From Planctomycetota bacterium (lineage in GTDB: Bacteria; Planctomycetota; Planctomycetia; Pirellulales; Pirellulaceae): 64,000 nucleotides of DNA. Below are positions 44,363 to 54,900 of this stretch, in pieces; the stretch's first letter is position 1, and each line of letters starts with the position of its first letter. The stretch covers positions 27,760-91,759 of the forward strand of contig JAPLNL010000114.1 of the NCBI GenBank assembly GCA_026692905.1, written 5' to 3'. The translations under genes and the position numbers were made by a program. The notes under the pieces are model-generated. The model saw nothing but the letters and a program-made list of their open reading frames with translations, was not told the origin of the DNA and searched no databases.

Positions 44363-46795
44363 TTACTTGCGAGGTTTTTTCTTGCCGTTCTTGTTCTTGA
44401 GACGGCTCGACAAGGCGTCGCTCTTCGAGCTCGACTTGTAACTCTTGGGTCGCTTCTCGCGCTTGCCCTTTTCTCCCGTTCCTTTTTCTGTCTTGGAGCC
44501 CAAGGACAAGGGTGAAGCTCGCTTGCTTACTTTTTCAAATCCAAAGAGCAATTGTCGTTTAGCGGTATCGATCTGCTGGACCCGCACGATCAATTCGTCA
44601 CCAAGCCGGAATCGATTGCCTTCCTTGAACCCCTCGAGGGTATGCGTGTCACGATCGAATCGATAGCGATCGCTCGGTAGCGACTGGACAGGAATCAGCC
44701 CGTCAACAGGGATCTCAATCGCGCGAACTGTGACTCCTGTGGGTCTAACTGCAGAAACCACACCTGTCAGCAACTCGCCTTGCTTTTTTGCCATAAAATG
44801 CAATAGCTTAACCCGAATCAACTCTCGTTCCGCTTGCTCAGCATTTTGCTCTGCATCGCTGCATTGTTGGCCCAAATGCTCAAGCACTTGTTCGTTTTCG
44901 CGAGCGGGTTTGCCGTCGATTAATTTCTGAACAATACGATGCACCACCAAATCGGGATAGCGTCGGATTGGACTAGTAAAATGACAGTAATGAGACATAT
45001 CGAGCGCATAATGACGTTCGAATTCAGCTTGGTAGACCGCTTTAGACATGCTCTTCAGGATCGCGTAATTGACGGCGTATTCCGTAGGTTTCCCGCGAAC
45101 TGCGTTGACTACGCGTTGGATTTCAAACCGGTCTTCCATGTTTTCGGCTTGGATGTCGAGCGCTCGGACAAACTCATTGAGTCGCTTCATTTTCATTCGG
45201 TTTGGCGGCGCGTGAGCGCGCCGAAGAAAAGGCAATTCCAGCGAGTCGAGCCATGATGCAACTGCTTGATTCGCAGCCAACATAAACTCCTCGATCATCT
45301 GGTGGCTCTCGGTATGTAGAACCAAATGAGCACCCCGCACTTTCCCCGTTTTGTCGAGATCGATTTTGACCTCTGGCAATGTCAGTTCCAATGCACCTTT
45401 CTTATTGCGAATTTGACGCAACAGCATCGCCAATTCGTGCATATCAGAAACAACTTGAAAGATCTCCGGCTTGAGCTTGGCTCGCCATGGTTCGCGGTCG
45501 GCTAAAAACTCATCGATCTGCTCATAGTTAAAGCGATGCTGATTGCGAATCACACTGTTGAACGTATGGGTATAGATCAACGTCCCATCCGGCGTGTATT
45601 CCATGAAAACCGTCTTCGCCAAACGATTGCGATCGGGCTGCAAGGATGCGAGATGATTGCTAATCGTCTCCGGAATCATCGGAATGACTCTGTCGGGCAA
45701 GTACACGCTGGTGCCTCGCTTGCGGGCCTCTTCATCCAGCGCCGACCCAACCGGTACAAAGTGCGAAACGTCGGCGATGTGAACTTGAAGCTCCCAATTC
45801 CCCTTCTCATTTTTGCAAAGTGAGATGGCATCATCGAAGTCGCGTGCATCAATGGGATCGATGGTTAGCGTGGGGACAAGTCGCAAATCGGTACGACCTT
45901 CCGGAATGACCTCTTCGTCGAACAAATCGGCCTGTTGCCTTGCGACCTCCAGGGCATCATCCGGATACGTTTCCGGCAACCCAAATTGGTGCATGACTGC
46001 TATGGTGTCGACCGCCGGGTTCTTGCTGCTCCCCAAGACTTTGAGAATGACCCCTTCGCCCACATGGAATGCGTCAGGGAAGCGAACGAGCTCGACGATC
46101 ACTTTGTCTTGGTTGTTGAGTGGCAAACCGCGAATGTCACCAACCTCAATAGGATGTTCAAGGTTGGCGCCATCTAACCAAACCAGTGATTTTCCGTCCT
46201 CGAATTGATAAGTACCTGAGAATTCGCGGCGAGCTCGAACCACGATGGCTTCCACTGCCCCTTCGGTTTTACCGTCTTTGCCCGACCGCACAATTCGGAT
46301 ACGAACTGTATCGCCGTCCATCGCACCGCGGGTCACAGGCGGAGGAATGAATACGTCATCTGTTCTGGCTTCACCAACGACGGCGGACAGCCTTACAAAA
46401 CCAAAATCGCGAGAGGGCGCCGTTCGAAAGATTCCAGTAACTTCGCCACGCGCTCGTTTAGGCTTGATGGCTCTCGGAATAGGGAGTTCGTTTTCCACCT
46501 CAGACTCGACCTGTGTCGAATCCGTAGCGTGACTTTCGGCGGATAGCTCTCTAGATTCCGCCGCAGGCTTTTTGATGACCGCTTTGACGTTTGCGGGATT
46601 GGCTCGAATAACGAGATGATTGGGGCCAAACGCAACCTGTCCGTCTCGGACCAATTGCTTGATGGCCTTTCGAAGTAGCCGGTAATCGTCGTCCGGAAGC
46701 TTGAGATTTTTGTGGATGACGCGGGGCTTGCACGGCTTGTAATCAGCCGAATAAACAAGTTTGAGGACTTGTTGAAAAATTGGTTCTGAATTCAT
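44363..46795 (-). CDS. rnr: Ribonuclease R
   Basis: An 810-residue 3'-to-5' exoribonuclease of the RNB family. The N-terminus is a winged-helix-like region followed by OB cold-shock domains (RARGEVTGIFRTAPSRDFGF). The catalytic RNB centre has the Asp cluster TIDPIDARDFDDAISL near residue 310-325, and later YCHFTSPIRRYPDLVVHRIV. A C-terminal S1 domain (GELLTGVVSAVRPTGVTVRA) is followed by a Lys/Arg/Ser-rich tail of about 45 residues, as in E. coli RNase R, where the tail aids binding to structured RNA and trans-translation. The start is ATG at 46795. Confidence 0.96.
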   Translation of the reverse strand: MNSEPIFQQVLKLVYSADYKPCKPRVIHKNLKLPDDDYRLLRKAIKQLVRDGQVAFGPNHLVIRANPANVKAVIKKPAAESRELSAESHATDSTQVESEVENELPIPRAIKPKRARGEVTGIFRTAPSRDFGFVRLSAVVGEARTDDVFIPPPVTRGAMDGDTVRIRIVRSGKDGKTEGAVEAIVVRARREFSGTYQFEDGKSLVWLDGANLEHPIEVGDIRGLPLNNQDKVIVELVRFPDAFHVGEGVILKVLGSSKNPAVDTIAVMHQFGLPETYPDDALEVARQQADLFDEEVIPEGRTDLRLVPTLTIDPIDARDFDDAISLCKNEKGNWELQVHIADVSHFVPVGSALDEEARKRGTSVYLPDRVIPMIPETISNHLASLQPDRNRLAKTVFMEYTPDGTLIYTHTFNSVIRNQHRFNYEQIDEFLADREPWRAKLKPEIFQVVSDMHELAMLLRQIRNKKGALELTLPEVKIDLDKTGKVRGAHLVLHTESHQMIEEFMLAANQAVASWLDSLELPFLRRAHAPPNRMKMKRLNEFVRALDIQAENMEDRFEIQRVVNAVRGKPTEYAVNYAILKSMSKAVYQAEFERHYALDMSHYCHFTSPIRRYPDLVVHRIVQKLIDGKPARENEQVLEHLGQQCSDAEQNAEQAERELIRVKLLHFMAKKQGELLTGVVSAVRPTGVTVRAIEIPVDGLIPVQSLPSDRYRFDRDTHTLEGFKEGNRFRLGDELIVRVQQIDTAKRQLLFGFEKVSKRASPLSLGSKTEKGTGEKGKREKRPKSYKSSSKSDALSSRLKNKNGKKKPRK

Positions 46796-46840
46796 ATTGC
46801 ATAAGTATAACTGCTTTTTCGGGCGAAACTAGAGCCCCAG

Positions 46841-46982
46841 AGTAAAGCGATTGTCTCAATCGCTTGGCGGGCACTTTAGGCTCATTTTGGCCAAGCAGCC
46901 TTGAAGCGAGTTGCGAGTTGCGAATCGGAATTCAATTGTTCTGGGCAGCGCAGAAACGATTGAGGACAATCGTTTTACACTC
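46841..46982. repeat. MITE-like element D
   Basis: The left end AGTAAAGCGATTGTCTCAAT and the right end (other strand AGTGTAAAACGATTGTCCTC) form inverted repeats. CGGGCACTTTAGGC follows the left end, as in the copy at 12194. The centre differs from the first copy. Confidence 0.65.
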
Positions 46983-47005
46983 TTGGGTAACGAGATGAAG
47001 CATTT

Positions 47006-47075
47006 TGTAGCGAAACTCGTTGAGGTTTTCGGTCATTTAGGCGATGCAGCCGAAAGTCTTGACGACTTTCGCTAC
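47006..47075 (-). repeat. PAL-B dispersed repeat, reverse orientation
   Basis: It reads TGTAGCGAAACTCGTTGAGG, TTTTCGGTCATTTAGG, GCAGCCGAAAGTCTTGACGA and CTTTCGCTACA. The first hairpin arm is slightly changed. Confidence 0.75.
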
Positions 47076-47282
47076 ACAAACCCCTGTAGTGGAATCGTTT
47101 TGAAAAAAGAGGATTCGACGGTCGAAGACTTTATCTGATACGATTATGCATGTCCAATTCCAAGTCGACCATTTCCTCGAGTTCATATGCGGTCCATGAA
47201 ACGGACGCGAATTCGATGCGGAAGATCGCAGCCGCGATGAACCATGCACCCATCCATCCCAAATACACCCATCCATCTCGAA

Positions 47283-48440
47283 ATGAAAACGATCTTTATT
47301 TCAATCCTGTTTTTGTTTTGCTCCCAAGTTGCTTTCTCGCAGGCGTTTCTTGAATCCGTCGATGTTTTCACTTCCGGCCAAAACGGTGTGGCGCTCTATC
47401 GTATCCCAGGGGTCGTGACGACTGCCAAGAGCACCGTGCTCGCATACTGCGAAGCCAGGAAGAGCACCCAATCCGACTGGGGCGAAATCGAAGTTCACTT
47501 GGCGCGTTCCACCGATGGTGGCAAGACCTGGGAACAGCCCAAGCACATCGCTCATCTCGCGGATCGTATCCAAGGGAATCCCACCAAGAAGACCGGCGGC
47601 GAGCAGGAGCAAACCGTAAACAACCCAGTCGCTATCATCGATCGTGAAACGGGAGCCATCGAGTTTCTATACTGTGTGAACTATGCTCGTTGCTTTTCCA
47701 TGCGCAGCACCGACGACGGAGTAACTTGGAGCAAGCCCATTGAAATTACTTCTGCATTTGAGCCGTTTCGATCCAAGTACGACTGGAAAGTCATAGCCAC
47801 TGGACCGGGACACGGGATCCAGCTCAAGACAGGACGTCTCATTGTCCCCATTTGGCTCGCTTACGGAAAACTCGGAGATCACCATCCTTCGGCGGCCGGA
47901 ACGATCTTTAGTGACGATCATGGCAAAACTTGGCAAGCAGGAGCTATCTCGCTTCCAAACGACGGAGCGTATAAGGATCCGAACGAGTCCATTCTGGCGG
48001 AGCTATCCGACGGTCGCGTCATGATGGTTTCACGAAGTGAATCGAAGCCAAGTCGCAAGCTGATAACCTATAGCCCAGATGGTGCGACGAATTGGACAAC
48101 TCCGATTTTTCAAGACGAGCTTTGGGAGCCGATCTGCATGGCGAGTATCATCGAGCATCCATCAAGCCCAGGAACACTCATCTTTTCCAATCCGCATAGC
48201 CTTGGTAGAGACAAAGCGGGTAACGAGATACCCGCGGGGCGAGGCAAACGGGAGAACCTGTCGATCAAGTTGAGTCGCGATTTCGGAAAGACTTGGATAG
48301 CCAACAAGACACTGGAACCAAGTCACAGCGCTTACTCGGATCTCACGGTTCTGCCAGATGGAACGATCCTATGCTTTTACGAAGGCCAAAACAAATTGGT
48401 TGCAGCAAGGTTCAATTTGGAGTGGGTTGCTTCCCCCTAG
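47283..48440 (+). CDS. Secreted exo-alpha-sialidase (GH33-like)
   Basis: A 385-residue protein with a signal peptide (MKTIFISILFLFCSQVAFS); the start at 47283 is favoured over 47244 for that reason. The sialidase Arg motif appears as ALYRIPGVV near residue 40. Three Asp boxes are visible: STDGGKTW near 75, STDDGVTW near 143 and SDDHGKTW near 210. ESILAELSDGRVMMVSRSE and AYSDLTVLPDGTILCFYE fit the six-blade propeller with its Glu and Tyr catalytic groups. It should release terminal sialic acid-like sugars outside the cell or in the periplasm. It stands alone. Confidence 0.9.
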   Translation: MKTIFISILFLFCSQVAFSQAFLESVDVFTSGQNGVALYRIPGVVTTAKSTVLAYCEARKSTQSDWGEIEVHLARSTDGGKTWEQPKHIAHLADRIQGNPTKKTGGEQEQTVNNPVAIIDRETGAIEFLYCVNYARCFSMRSTDDGVTWSKPIEITSAFEPFRSKYDWKVIATGPGHGIQLKTGRLIVPIWLAYGKLGDHHPSAAGTIFSDDHGKTWQAGAISLPNDGAYKDPNESILAELSDGRVMMVSRSESKPSRKLITYSPDGATNWTTPIFQDELWEPICMASIIEHPSSPGTLIFSNPHSLGRDKAGNEIPAGRGKRENLSIKLSRDFGKTWIANKTLEPSHSAYSDLTVLPDGTILCFYEGQNKLVAARFNLEWVASP

Positions 48441-48465
48441 GTGAGCGTGTGGCTAAATGACGTTA

Positions 48466-48720
48466 CCTAGCACGACGCGCAAGCTAGTGAATTGGATAGT
48501 AGATTCACTAGCTTGCGCGTCGTGCTAGTGAATTGGATAGTAGATTCACTAGCTTGCGCGTCGTGCTAGGCGAATTGGATAGTAGATTCACTAGCTTGCG
48601 CGTCGTGCTAGGTGAATTGGATAGTAGATTCACTAGCTTGCGCGTCGTGCTAGGCGAATTGGATATAGATTCACTAGCTTGCGCGTCGTGCTAAGTGAAT
48701 TGGATATAGATTCACTAGGA
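48466..48720. repeat. Palindrome C tandem array, five full copies
   Basis: It begins with CTAGCACGACGCGCAAGCTA and then repeats TTCACTAGCTTGCGCGTCGT every 43 bases or so, with GAATTGGATAGTAGA between copies. The unit is longer than in the 35.4-kb array, so the two arrays expanded independently. It lies between the convergent sialidase and FliS-like genes. Confidence 0.85.
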
Positions 48721-48764
48721 GCGGTGGCATGATGTCGCAATCCAAAACCAACAATCGCGTTACC

Positions 48765-49193
48765 TTACGCGGAGAAATCAAAGCCCGAATAAGAGTCATC
48801 GTCAGACTGGGAAGGCGAATAAGACTCGGCGACTTCACGTCGAACGAGCATCTCCCATGAGTCTTTCTCAATCTCAAGAACTTCTGTTACGTTTCTGAGT
48901 GTTTCGGTATCCTGCGTCAGACCCGCTAAAACCAACAACTTGGTCAGGAATACATACAAATCCGATTGCTGTTGTGCTAGCTCATGCTTTGGGTCAACGA
49001 TTCCTTGCAGCAGCTCAGTGAAGATGTCTTGCACGAGAATCAGCCACTGCTTGGCCTCCTCCGAGTGTCCGGCAAGCCATAGCTCACGAATCGACAAGGT
49101 TAGGCCGTGGGCTTTTTGGAGCAATAGCCACCTCAGCTTGGCTGGAGTAGCGGATTCAACTTCTTGTCGCAAGAAAGCGTCAGTGTCGATCAT
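48765..49193 (-). CDS. FliS-like flagellin chaperone
   Basis: A 142-residue, mostly helical protein. Its pattern fits FliS: FLRQEVESATPAKLRWLLLQ (usual Y-x-x-x-x-v-x-t-a-s-p-x-x-L-i-x-m-L-y), GHSEEAKQWLILVQDIFTEL, HELAQQQSDLYVFLTKLLVL and TEVLEIEKDSWEML, ending in an acidic Ser/Asp-rich tail. FliS binds the C-terminal helix of flagellin in the cytoplasm before export. No flagellar gene is nearby, and the typical early Tyr is Phe. The call rests on overall pattern. Confidence 0.65.
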   Translation of the reverse strand: MIDTDAFLRQEVESATPAKLRWLLLQKAHGLTLSIRELWLAGHSEEAKQWLILVQDIFTELLQGIVDPKHELAQQQSDLYVFLTKLLVLAGLTQDTETLRNVTEVLEIEKDSWEMLVRREVAESYSPSQSDDDSYSGFDFSA

Positions 49194-49449
49194 GTTTTGG
49201 TTTTTGTGATTGGAACGAATTCGCCTTATCCAGCTCCTTCGGATGTCCGCTAGACTTCCGTAAGGAAAACCTCCGGTGCCGCCACGAATTGACGGGCGTC
49301 CTCCGTTGCAATCGTCAAATCCGGAACGGCTCGCACGGGCAGCCCCCTTCGGCTATTATGGGGTGGTTAAGCTCTACCCTGCAAACTTTGTTTCAGCGTT
49401 TTTACCTAACCAATTCATTACTAAGCACATCCGCATTTGTTTTTCGTAT

Positions 49450-49528
49450 TAATTAGCCGTTGGGCGCTAGGCCCGGTTCTCGACGAATGTCGAGTGGAAA
49501 ACCGGGGCTAGCGCCCAACGGCTAAAGG
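49450..49528 (+). repeat. Repeat E, longest copy
   Basis: TTAGCCGTTGGGCGCTAGGC at the left and GGGGCTAGCGCCCAACGGCT at the right form a long inverted repeat around CCCGGTTCTCGACGAATGTC. This is the best-preserved copy in the window and shows that the element is a palindrome. Confidence 0.65.
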
Positions 49529-49555
49529 TTTGTTTCACTTGATGCCGAAGTGCTT

Positions 49556-49665
49556 AGGTAGGGCAAGGCTCCTGACGAACCGTGGCGTCGCAAGCTCGGC
49601 AGGAGTCTCGCGCTCTCGATGGTTTTAACTGGACTTCGTATCGCAAAGATGTTTGGAGCTGAGGT
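49556..49665 (+). repeat. PAL-A dispersed palindrome, diverged copy
   Basis: CAAGGCTCCTGACGAACCGT with AAGCTCGGCAGGAGTCTCGC, and a tail reading GGTTTTAACTGGAC with CGCAAAGATGTTTGGAGC. Mismatches show that it is older than the other copies. Confidence 0.65.
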
Positions 49666-49704
49666 TTACTTTTCCCAAAATTGAAACTTGAATATGGGTG
49701 ATTT

Positions 49705-50154
49705 ATGCGAAAACTGAACGCATTGTTCTGTCTTGGTAGCGTTGTCTTTTGTATTGCCGGCTGCAAGCCGGAGGCGGATCGAATTCGGGATGATGAGGCC
49801 GCCGCCGCCGCAGTGCCGGCACAAGAACCACAAATGCAGAATCAAGTTGCAAAAGCAGGTGTCGGAGTGCAAGGCAACTCGCTTGATAGCATTCAGGGAA
49901 ATGACCCGAGAATGCTGATCGCTGGGCCGGTGAAAACATTCTTTCAAGTTAAGGAACGAATTGTCTTCGACATACAACTGAAGCAGATGGAGCAAACATT
50001 CAACGCGATCAACGGTCGAAACCCAAAGTCGCACGAAGAGTACATGAAAGAAGTTGTGGGGCAAATAAAGCTTCCGAAGCTTCCGGACGGAATGGTCTAT
50101 CGATATCATCCGGAAGCTAATGAGCTTTGGGTCGAGGCCGAAACGGCCAAGTAA
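49705..50154 (+). CDS. Small lipoprotein of unknown function
   Basis: A 149-residue protein with a lipoprotein signal (MRKLNALFCLGSVVFCIAGC, lipidated Cys20). A Gln/Ala-rich linker follows, then a compact domain with TFFQVKERIVFDIQLKQMEQ, TFNAINGRNPKSHEEYMKEV and LPKLPDGMVYRYHPEANELW. Similar endings are seen in small planctomycete lipoproteins, but I know of no assigned function. It is convergent with the alcohol dehydrogenase gene. Confidence 0.75.
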   Translation: MRKLNALFCLGSVVFCIAGCKPEADRIRDDEAAAAAVPAQEPQMQNQVAKAGVGVQGNSLDSIQGNDPRMLIAGPVKTFFQVKERIVFDIQLKQMEQTFNAINGRNPKSHEEYMKEVVGQIKLPKLPDGMVYRYHPEANELWVEAETAK

Positions 50155-50203
50155 GCCACTCAGGTTCCCACGCATCGTTAGGCGAGCGGCAGCATGAAAA
50201 CGA

Positions 50204-50350
50204 CCTTAGCACGACGCGCAAGCTAGTGAATTGGAAAGCTAGTGAATTGGAAAGTAAATCGGACGCGCAAGCTAGTGAATTGGAAAGTAAATTGGACGCG
50301 CAAGCTAGTGAATTGGACAGTAAATTCACTAGCTGGCGCGTCGTGCTAGT
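50204..50350. repeat. Palindrome C array
   Basis: Several copies of GACGCGCAAGCTAGTGAATT and GGAAAGTAAAT follow an initial TAGCACGACGCGCAAGCTAG, and the array closes with TTCACTAGCTGGCGCGTCGT. It is again located between convergent genes (lipoprotein and dehydrogenase). Confidence 0.8.
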
Positions 50351-50373
50351 TCTATTGTGCCCTGCCGCTTGGC

Positions 50374-51579
50374 TTAATAGGCGCTTTCCAAGATATCCAC
50401 CAAATCTTGCTCGCTCGGGCGGCGCGGATTCACATCCATCAGTCGCTTGATTTGAAACGCTTTGGTTGCAACCCAAGGGATCTGCTTATGCTCTAGACCA
50501 AGCTCGCTTAAGCGCATGCGAATTTTGACTGCCTGCTGCAACTTCACAACAGCCTCGATCGCTGCCTCTGCGGCGACGTTGGCAGGCAGTCCATTGGTGT
50601 CGCACCCCAACCACACAGCCACTTCAGCCATCGACTCCGCGCAGGCCGGCAAATTGAATCGCATGACGTGCGGCAAAAGCAAGCCGTTTCCCTCGCCATG
50701 GCTACAATGAGTCAGCCCACCAACGGGATACTCCAGCGCGTGAACTAACGCCACTCCACTATTCGAAAACGCCATGCCGGCCAATAACGCAGCTAATGCC
50801 ATACCATCGCGAGCTTCCTGATCGTTTGGCGCTTGATATGCTCTCACTAGAAACTTCCCCACTAACCGAATGGCTTCGCCGCCTATCAATCGCGTCAAGG
50901 GATAGCTACCTTCATAAGCGCGTGCTTGTGGATCAACTCCAGTCATCTCGCTGTAGTCTCTGTTCGTAACAGCCTCAATCGCATGCACCAAGGCATCGAT
51001 GCCACTATGCGCCGTCACCACGGCCGGACAGGAATCGGTCAAAGCTGGATCGACAATCGCAACGCTCGGCCGAAGCCAACGACTAAGCGTACTCACTTTG
51101 GTCTGTGCAATCGTGTCGGTAAGAACAGCCGAATGCGAAACCTCACTTCCCGTACCAGCCGTTGTCGGAATCGCAATCAATGGCAACGTCGGGCCTGGCA
51201 CGACATCAAAGCCAAAGTAATCACGAGGCGCACCGCCATGCCTCAATACTGTTGCAACGATTTTTCCAATATCCAAATTGCTGCCACCGCCCAGCGCAAC
51301 AATTCCGTCCACGCCACTTGCGGTACCAACTGCAATAGCGGCTTCAGCAGTTTCTATGGGTGGTTCGGGGACACAACCATCGAAGACCGTGACTTCAGCG
51401 AAACTTTGTTGCAAGGATTGCAGCAGCGGGCCGACCGACGGCAGATGGACAAGTGTCTTGTCCGTGATGACCATTGGTCGAGTTACGTTAAAACGTTTTA
51501 ACTCGCTTGCTAATTGTTCCGAGCAACCCCGTCCAAAACGAATATTTGCAGCCGTCGCAAATTGCCAGATGGTATTCAT
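50374..51579 (-). CDS. Iron-containing alcohol dehydrogenase
   Basis: A 401-residue group III alcohol dehydrogenase. The NAD(P)-binding part shows DGIVALGGGSNLDIGKIVAT near 93-112 and PTTAGTGSEVSHSAVLTD near 136-153. The metal ligands lie in HSGIDALVHAIEA near 193-205 (Asp and His) and in LVHALEYPVGGLTHCSHGEG (two His). It is a cytoplasmic dehydrogenase for a small alcohol or aldehyde. The substrate cannot be inferred because no pathway genes are nearby. Confidence 0.92.
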   Translation of the reverse strand: MNTIWQFATAANIRFGRGCSEQLASELKRFNVTRPMVITDKTLVHLPSVGPLLQSLQQSFAEVTVFDGCVPEPPIETAEAAIAVGTASGVDGIVALGGGSNLDIGKIVATVLRHGGAPRDYFGFDVVPGPTLPLIAIPTTAGTGSEVSHSAVLTDTIAQTKVSTLSRWLRPSVAIVDPALTDSCPAVVTAHSGIDALVHAIEAVTNRDYSEMTGVDPQARAYEGSYPLTRLIGGEAIRLVGKFLVRAYQAPNDQEARDGMALAALLAGMAFSNSGVALVHALEYPVGGLTHCSHGEGNGLLLPHVMRFNLPACAESMAEVAVWLGCDTNGLPANVAAEAAIEAVVKLQQAVKIRMRLSELGLEHKQIPWVATKAFQIKRLMDVNPRRPSEQDLVDILESAY

Positions 51580-51956
51580 TTGGATTGGTTCTCTCTCACT
51601 CGAATGGCAGAAAAATCGAACGCGGAAAGAGGAGTCGCAACTATTTTTCTGCGTTCGATCTTTCTGCCTATTTGGGTTTCGAATGAGGCGGAGCCTCGAA
51701 GATCATGCGTTCCAAGGCGGAGCCCAACGCCGCGAAGCATTTTGTAGCGAAACTCGTCAAGAGTTTCGGTCTTTTAGGCGACGCTACCGAAAGTCTTGAC
51801 GACTTTCGCTACAAGAAAGCCAGTTCTAAATAAGAGGAAATCGTTCACGGCATTAGGCGGAGCCTTGGAACGAGCTCAATGCCATATGCCCTCCGCCTGG
51901 AAACCGCGAATTCGCTATCGAGCGGACGGCACACGGAGTGTGCCTGCTACTCTTGA
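51580..51956. other. Intergenic region with a PAL-B copy
   Basis: It has a reverse PAL-B repeat (51743-51812) and short GGCGGAGCC-type inverted repeats near 51685 and 51715. No gene is seen. Confidence 0.45.
51743..51812 (-). repeat. PAL-B dispersed repeat, reverse orientation
   Basis: TGTAGCGAAACTCGTCAAGA, GTTTCGGTCTTTTAGG, CTACCGAAAGTCTTGACGAC and TTTCGCTACA. Confidence 0.75.
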
Positions 51957-54900
51957 CTAGTCCGCGTTTCCCTTGGCCGTGCTCCACCAGAGATCATGCG
52001 GTTCGCCAGCAAGTGGTAATTCGATTTGGTCGATCTCATTCCAAAGTCGCTGAGCCGTTTCAGCAGCAGGCTCCTCGTCGTAATCGTACCACAATCGTTC
52101 GATTCCGACCGGTTCTTTCTCGACGGGAAGAATTGGCTCAGGGATCGGTTGACGACGAGGCTTCCGCACAATCCGCTCCAACTTGGGTCGCGGCTGCAAT
52201 TCCATTGGCTCGATCGCAACTGGCTTCAGCGATGCAGCAGGCAATGTCAATGGTTCTGGCGGCAACATCAAGGGCGCAGGTGGCAAATCAATAACCGGCA
52301 TTATCGGCCGCTCGACCACGACCGGAACCATCGCTTCCTCCTCTTTTGTTGGTAAAACAACAACCGGCGTCTCGACAATCACCTCTGGCGCTCGTCGAGG
52401 CGCTTTTTGTACAGCGACCGGAACGTCATGCGGTTGGTAGATTCTCGCTTCACCTGTCTGCCCTTGAGTTGGCAATACTCTGACCTGGACGTCGATGCCA
52501 TGGAAAATTTTCATGATATGCTCGTGGCAAGTGAACATGATGACCTGATGTCCCAGGGAAGCGAAATCTCGCAATACTTTCGCCGCATGAGTTGCACGAA
52601 TCGAATCGAAGTTTACGAGCACGTCGTCCAAAACCAATGGCAACGTTACGCCCCGTCGCGAATAAGCTGCTGCCAATGACAATCGCAAAGCGATAAAGAC
52701 AGCTTCACGGGTACCACGGCTCAAGACCTCAAGCGGCAGGCTTTGATTCTTTTCGTTGTCGATCCGAAGCGCATTCTTACCCAGCGGAGTCCAAACCCGA
52801 ACATACTTGCCATCGGTCAATTGCTTTAGGAACGCAGAAGCTTCCCGAAGCGTCTCAGGCTGCCTCTCTGTTTCGTAGACTTCGCAGACTTTTTCCAGCA
52901 TCGAAGTCGTGGCGCCCAGTGTCCGCCAGTGTTCAGCACATGCGGCAAGCTGCTTTTCGAGGCAAGCCAATTCGAGCTTTACTTCTGCCAATCGACGATC
53001 TGCCGCGAGGCTCTTCATCTCTTGGGCTGTTTCCCCCTGACGCTGCAGCAGTTGCGAAACACGTTCGTCCGCTTGTTGGCTACGTTGACCAAGCGTTTCC
53101 CATCGCTTTTCCAACTCGCCCGGCGGTGCATTCTCCAACAATCGAGCGATCGACTCATAAGGAACGTGCCCGCCGATAATGGCGGTGATTCGCGAGTCGA
53201 GGTCTACGATTTCTTGCTTGAGCTTCAGGAACTGATGCTTGAGCGAAAGCTGTTCCTCAAGCTGCTGTTGGTTTTCGACTCCCAACTCGGCCAGGTGCGT
53301 TTGGCGCGCTCGAATCCAACGATCCATCAATCGCTGCATCGACTTTTGCTTCTTCGAAAGTTCTTCGTCTTCCGTTCGCAATTGTCGACGCAATGTAACG
53401 TACTGCTGATGTTGAGCAAGCGTGTTCGAAAGCTCTTGCAGCTTCAGCAACGGACCATCGGTCACACCATCCTTAGGCAACGCGGTCGCAGCAGCGGCTC
53501 GCAACGCAACTTGATCGTCGCGATTTCGCTGGTCACGTTTGTCCGACCGGTCTCTTGCCTCTCGGCGGTCTCGCTCTGAGTTTTTGTTGGTATTACCAGA
53601 GGGATTTCCTGTTTCCCTGGATTGCTCAACTCGCTCCAAGAGAGAACGTGCAGCTGGGTCTTTGTACTCATGGTTCGAGTCTTCGACCGCAACTTTCAAT
53701 TGCAACGCAAGAGCTTCGATTCGCTGCAAGCCGGTTGCCAATTCCAGTTTGCGTTGATCGAGCTCGTCTTCGTGTGCCTTCAGACGGCGACGCGTTTGCA
53801 ACAGCGATTCATATCCTTCGGCGAGCAAACGAATGCTCTTGGGTGAAAGAGAATCTGCTAGGCCGAGTTGCCCCAAGATCTTCTTCCATTGGTTCTTCGC
53901 CGCCTTGACTCCATTGGCGGCCTCCACCCCTTGCTGTTTTACGGCCTTGTAACGCTGTTTGGCCGCCTGCAAATTATGATAGACGGGTAAAAAGCTTTCG
54001 CATTGCCTGACTTCATGCTCCGCTTCTCGGATACGCTGTTCCAACGAACCAGTGGCTTCAGGAAGCAGCTTCAACAAGTCCTCACGCTCAGCTTCCGTCC
54101 GGCGAACCTGCAAACTGATGGCTTCTAATTCGGAATCGCAGTCCACCAGCTCATTGTTCGAGCCGTCTTCGAGATTCTTCCAGTAGAAATACGTACCAAC
54201 CAAGACCGCCATGCCCAAGAGAAAGAGTAACAATCCAGTGGTGAGATCGGCCGCCGATGCCTCTTGAGCTGCCCTCATTTTTTCAGCCACAGAAGCGAGC
54301 GGAGATAGAATGCTCGGTGGTGAACTAGCCCATTTCCAATGAAAGAATTTACCTAGCCCCAAGATCAACATGATCGACCCAAGGATAAACGGAGTCGCGA
54401 GTCGGAACACGTGATCGATTGGAAGCCCCTCCTCGCTCTCGATACTTACCGCTCGTTCCTCAATCTCGTGCTTGTGCCGAACGTGCTTCTCAAGCCTCTC
54501 TTCCAAGTTATGACTCTTGCGCAACGACAGCAACAAATTGTCCGCGTTCTTGTGCGCTTTTTGAAGATCTTTTTCGTTCCGTAAAGCCAGAAACTCGTTG
54601 ATCTCAGCAGTCAGCCTTTCCGCTTCCTTCTTGTCGATCAAGCCACGTTCTTTGGCTTGTTTGAGTCGAACTTGATGGGTTCGAACATCGCGTGCTGGTC
54701 CAGCGAGCTGACCCAATGCTTGTCGCGACAAGTCCGGCATGTTGGCCAAACGCTTATCGTTGAGCAATGCCTCTTGATCTTGCTCGCTGAGTCCCAATCG
54801 CTTGGCGTCCTCAATGAGCTGTTCTTGCGTTTGCAGATAATCCGATTCAAGGCGCTGGATTTGCTTTTGAAGCGAAATGATCCATGGACCTTGTTCGCCA

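Larger units (their letters stand above)
46796..47282. other. Divergent intergenic region with two repeats
   Basis: It contains MITE-like element D (46841-46982) and a reverse PAL-B copy (47006-47075). The promoters of rnr and the sialidase gene should be here. No gene is visible. Confidence 0.5.
49194..49704. other. Divergent intergenic region with repeats E and PAL-A
   Basis: It holds repeat E (49450-49528) and PAL-A (49556-49665). The first 250 bases should include the fliS-like promoter, but I could not find a convincing sigma-28 or sigma-54 motif. Confidence 0.45.

Noticed and set aside
48466..48720. Possible CRISPR array
   Set aside because: The repeats are contiguous or separated by near-identical short segments, with no variable spacers and no cas genes. 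The same unit occurs as single palindromes elsewhere.
49201..49420. Flagellar sigma-28 or sigma-54 promoter for the FliS-like gene
   Set aside because: CAAAGTTT occurs on the minus strand, but no matching GCCGATAA lies at the right distance, and there is no GG/GC pair with 10-base spacing.
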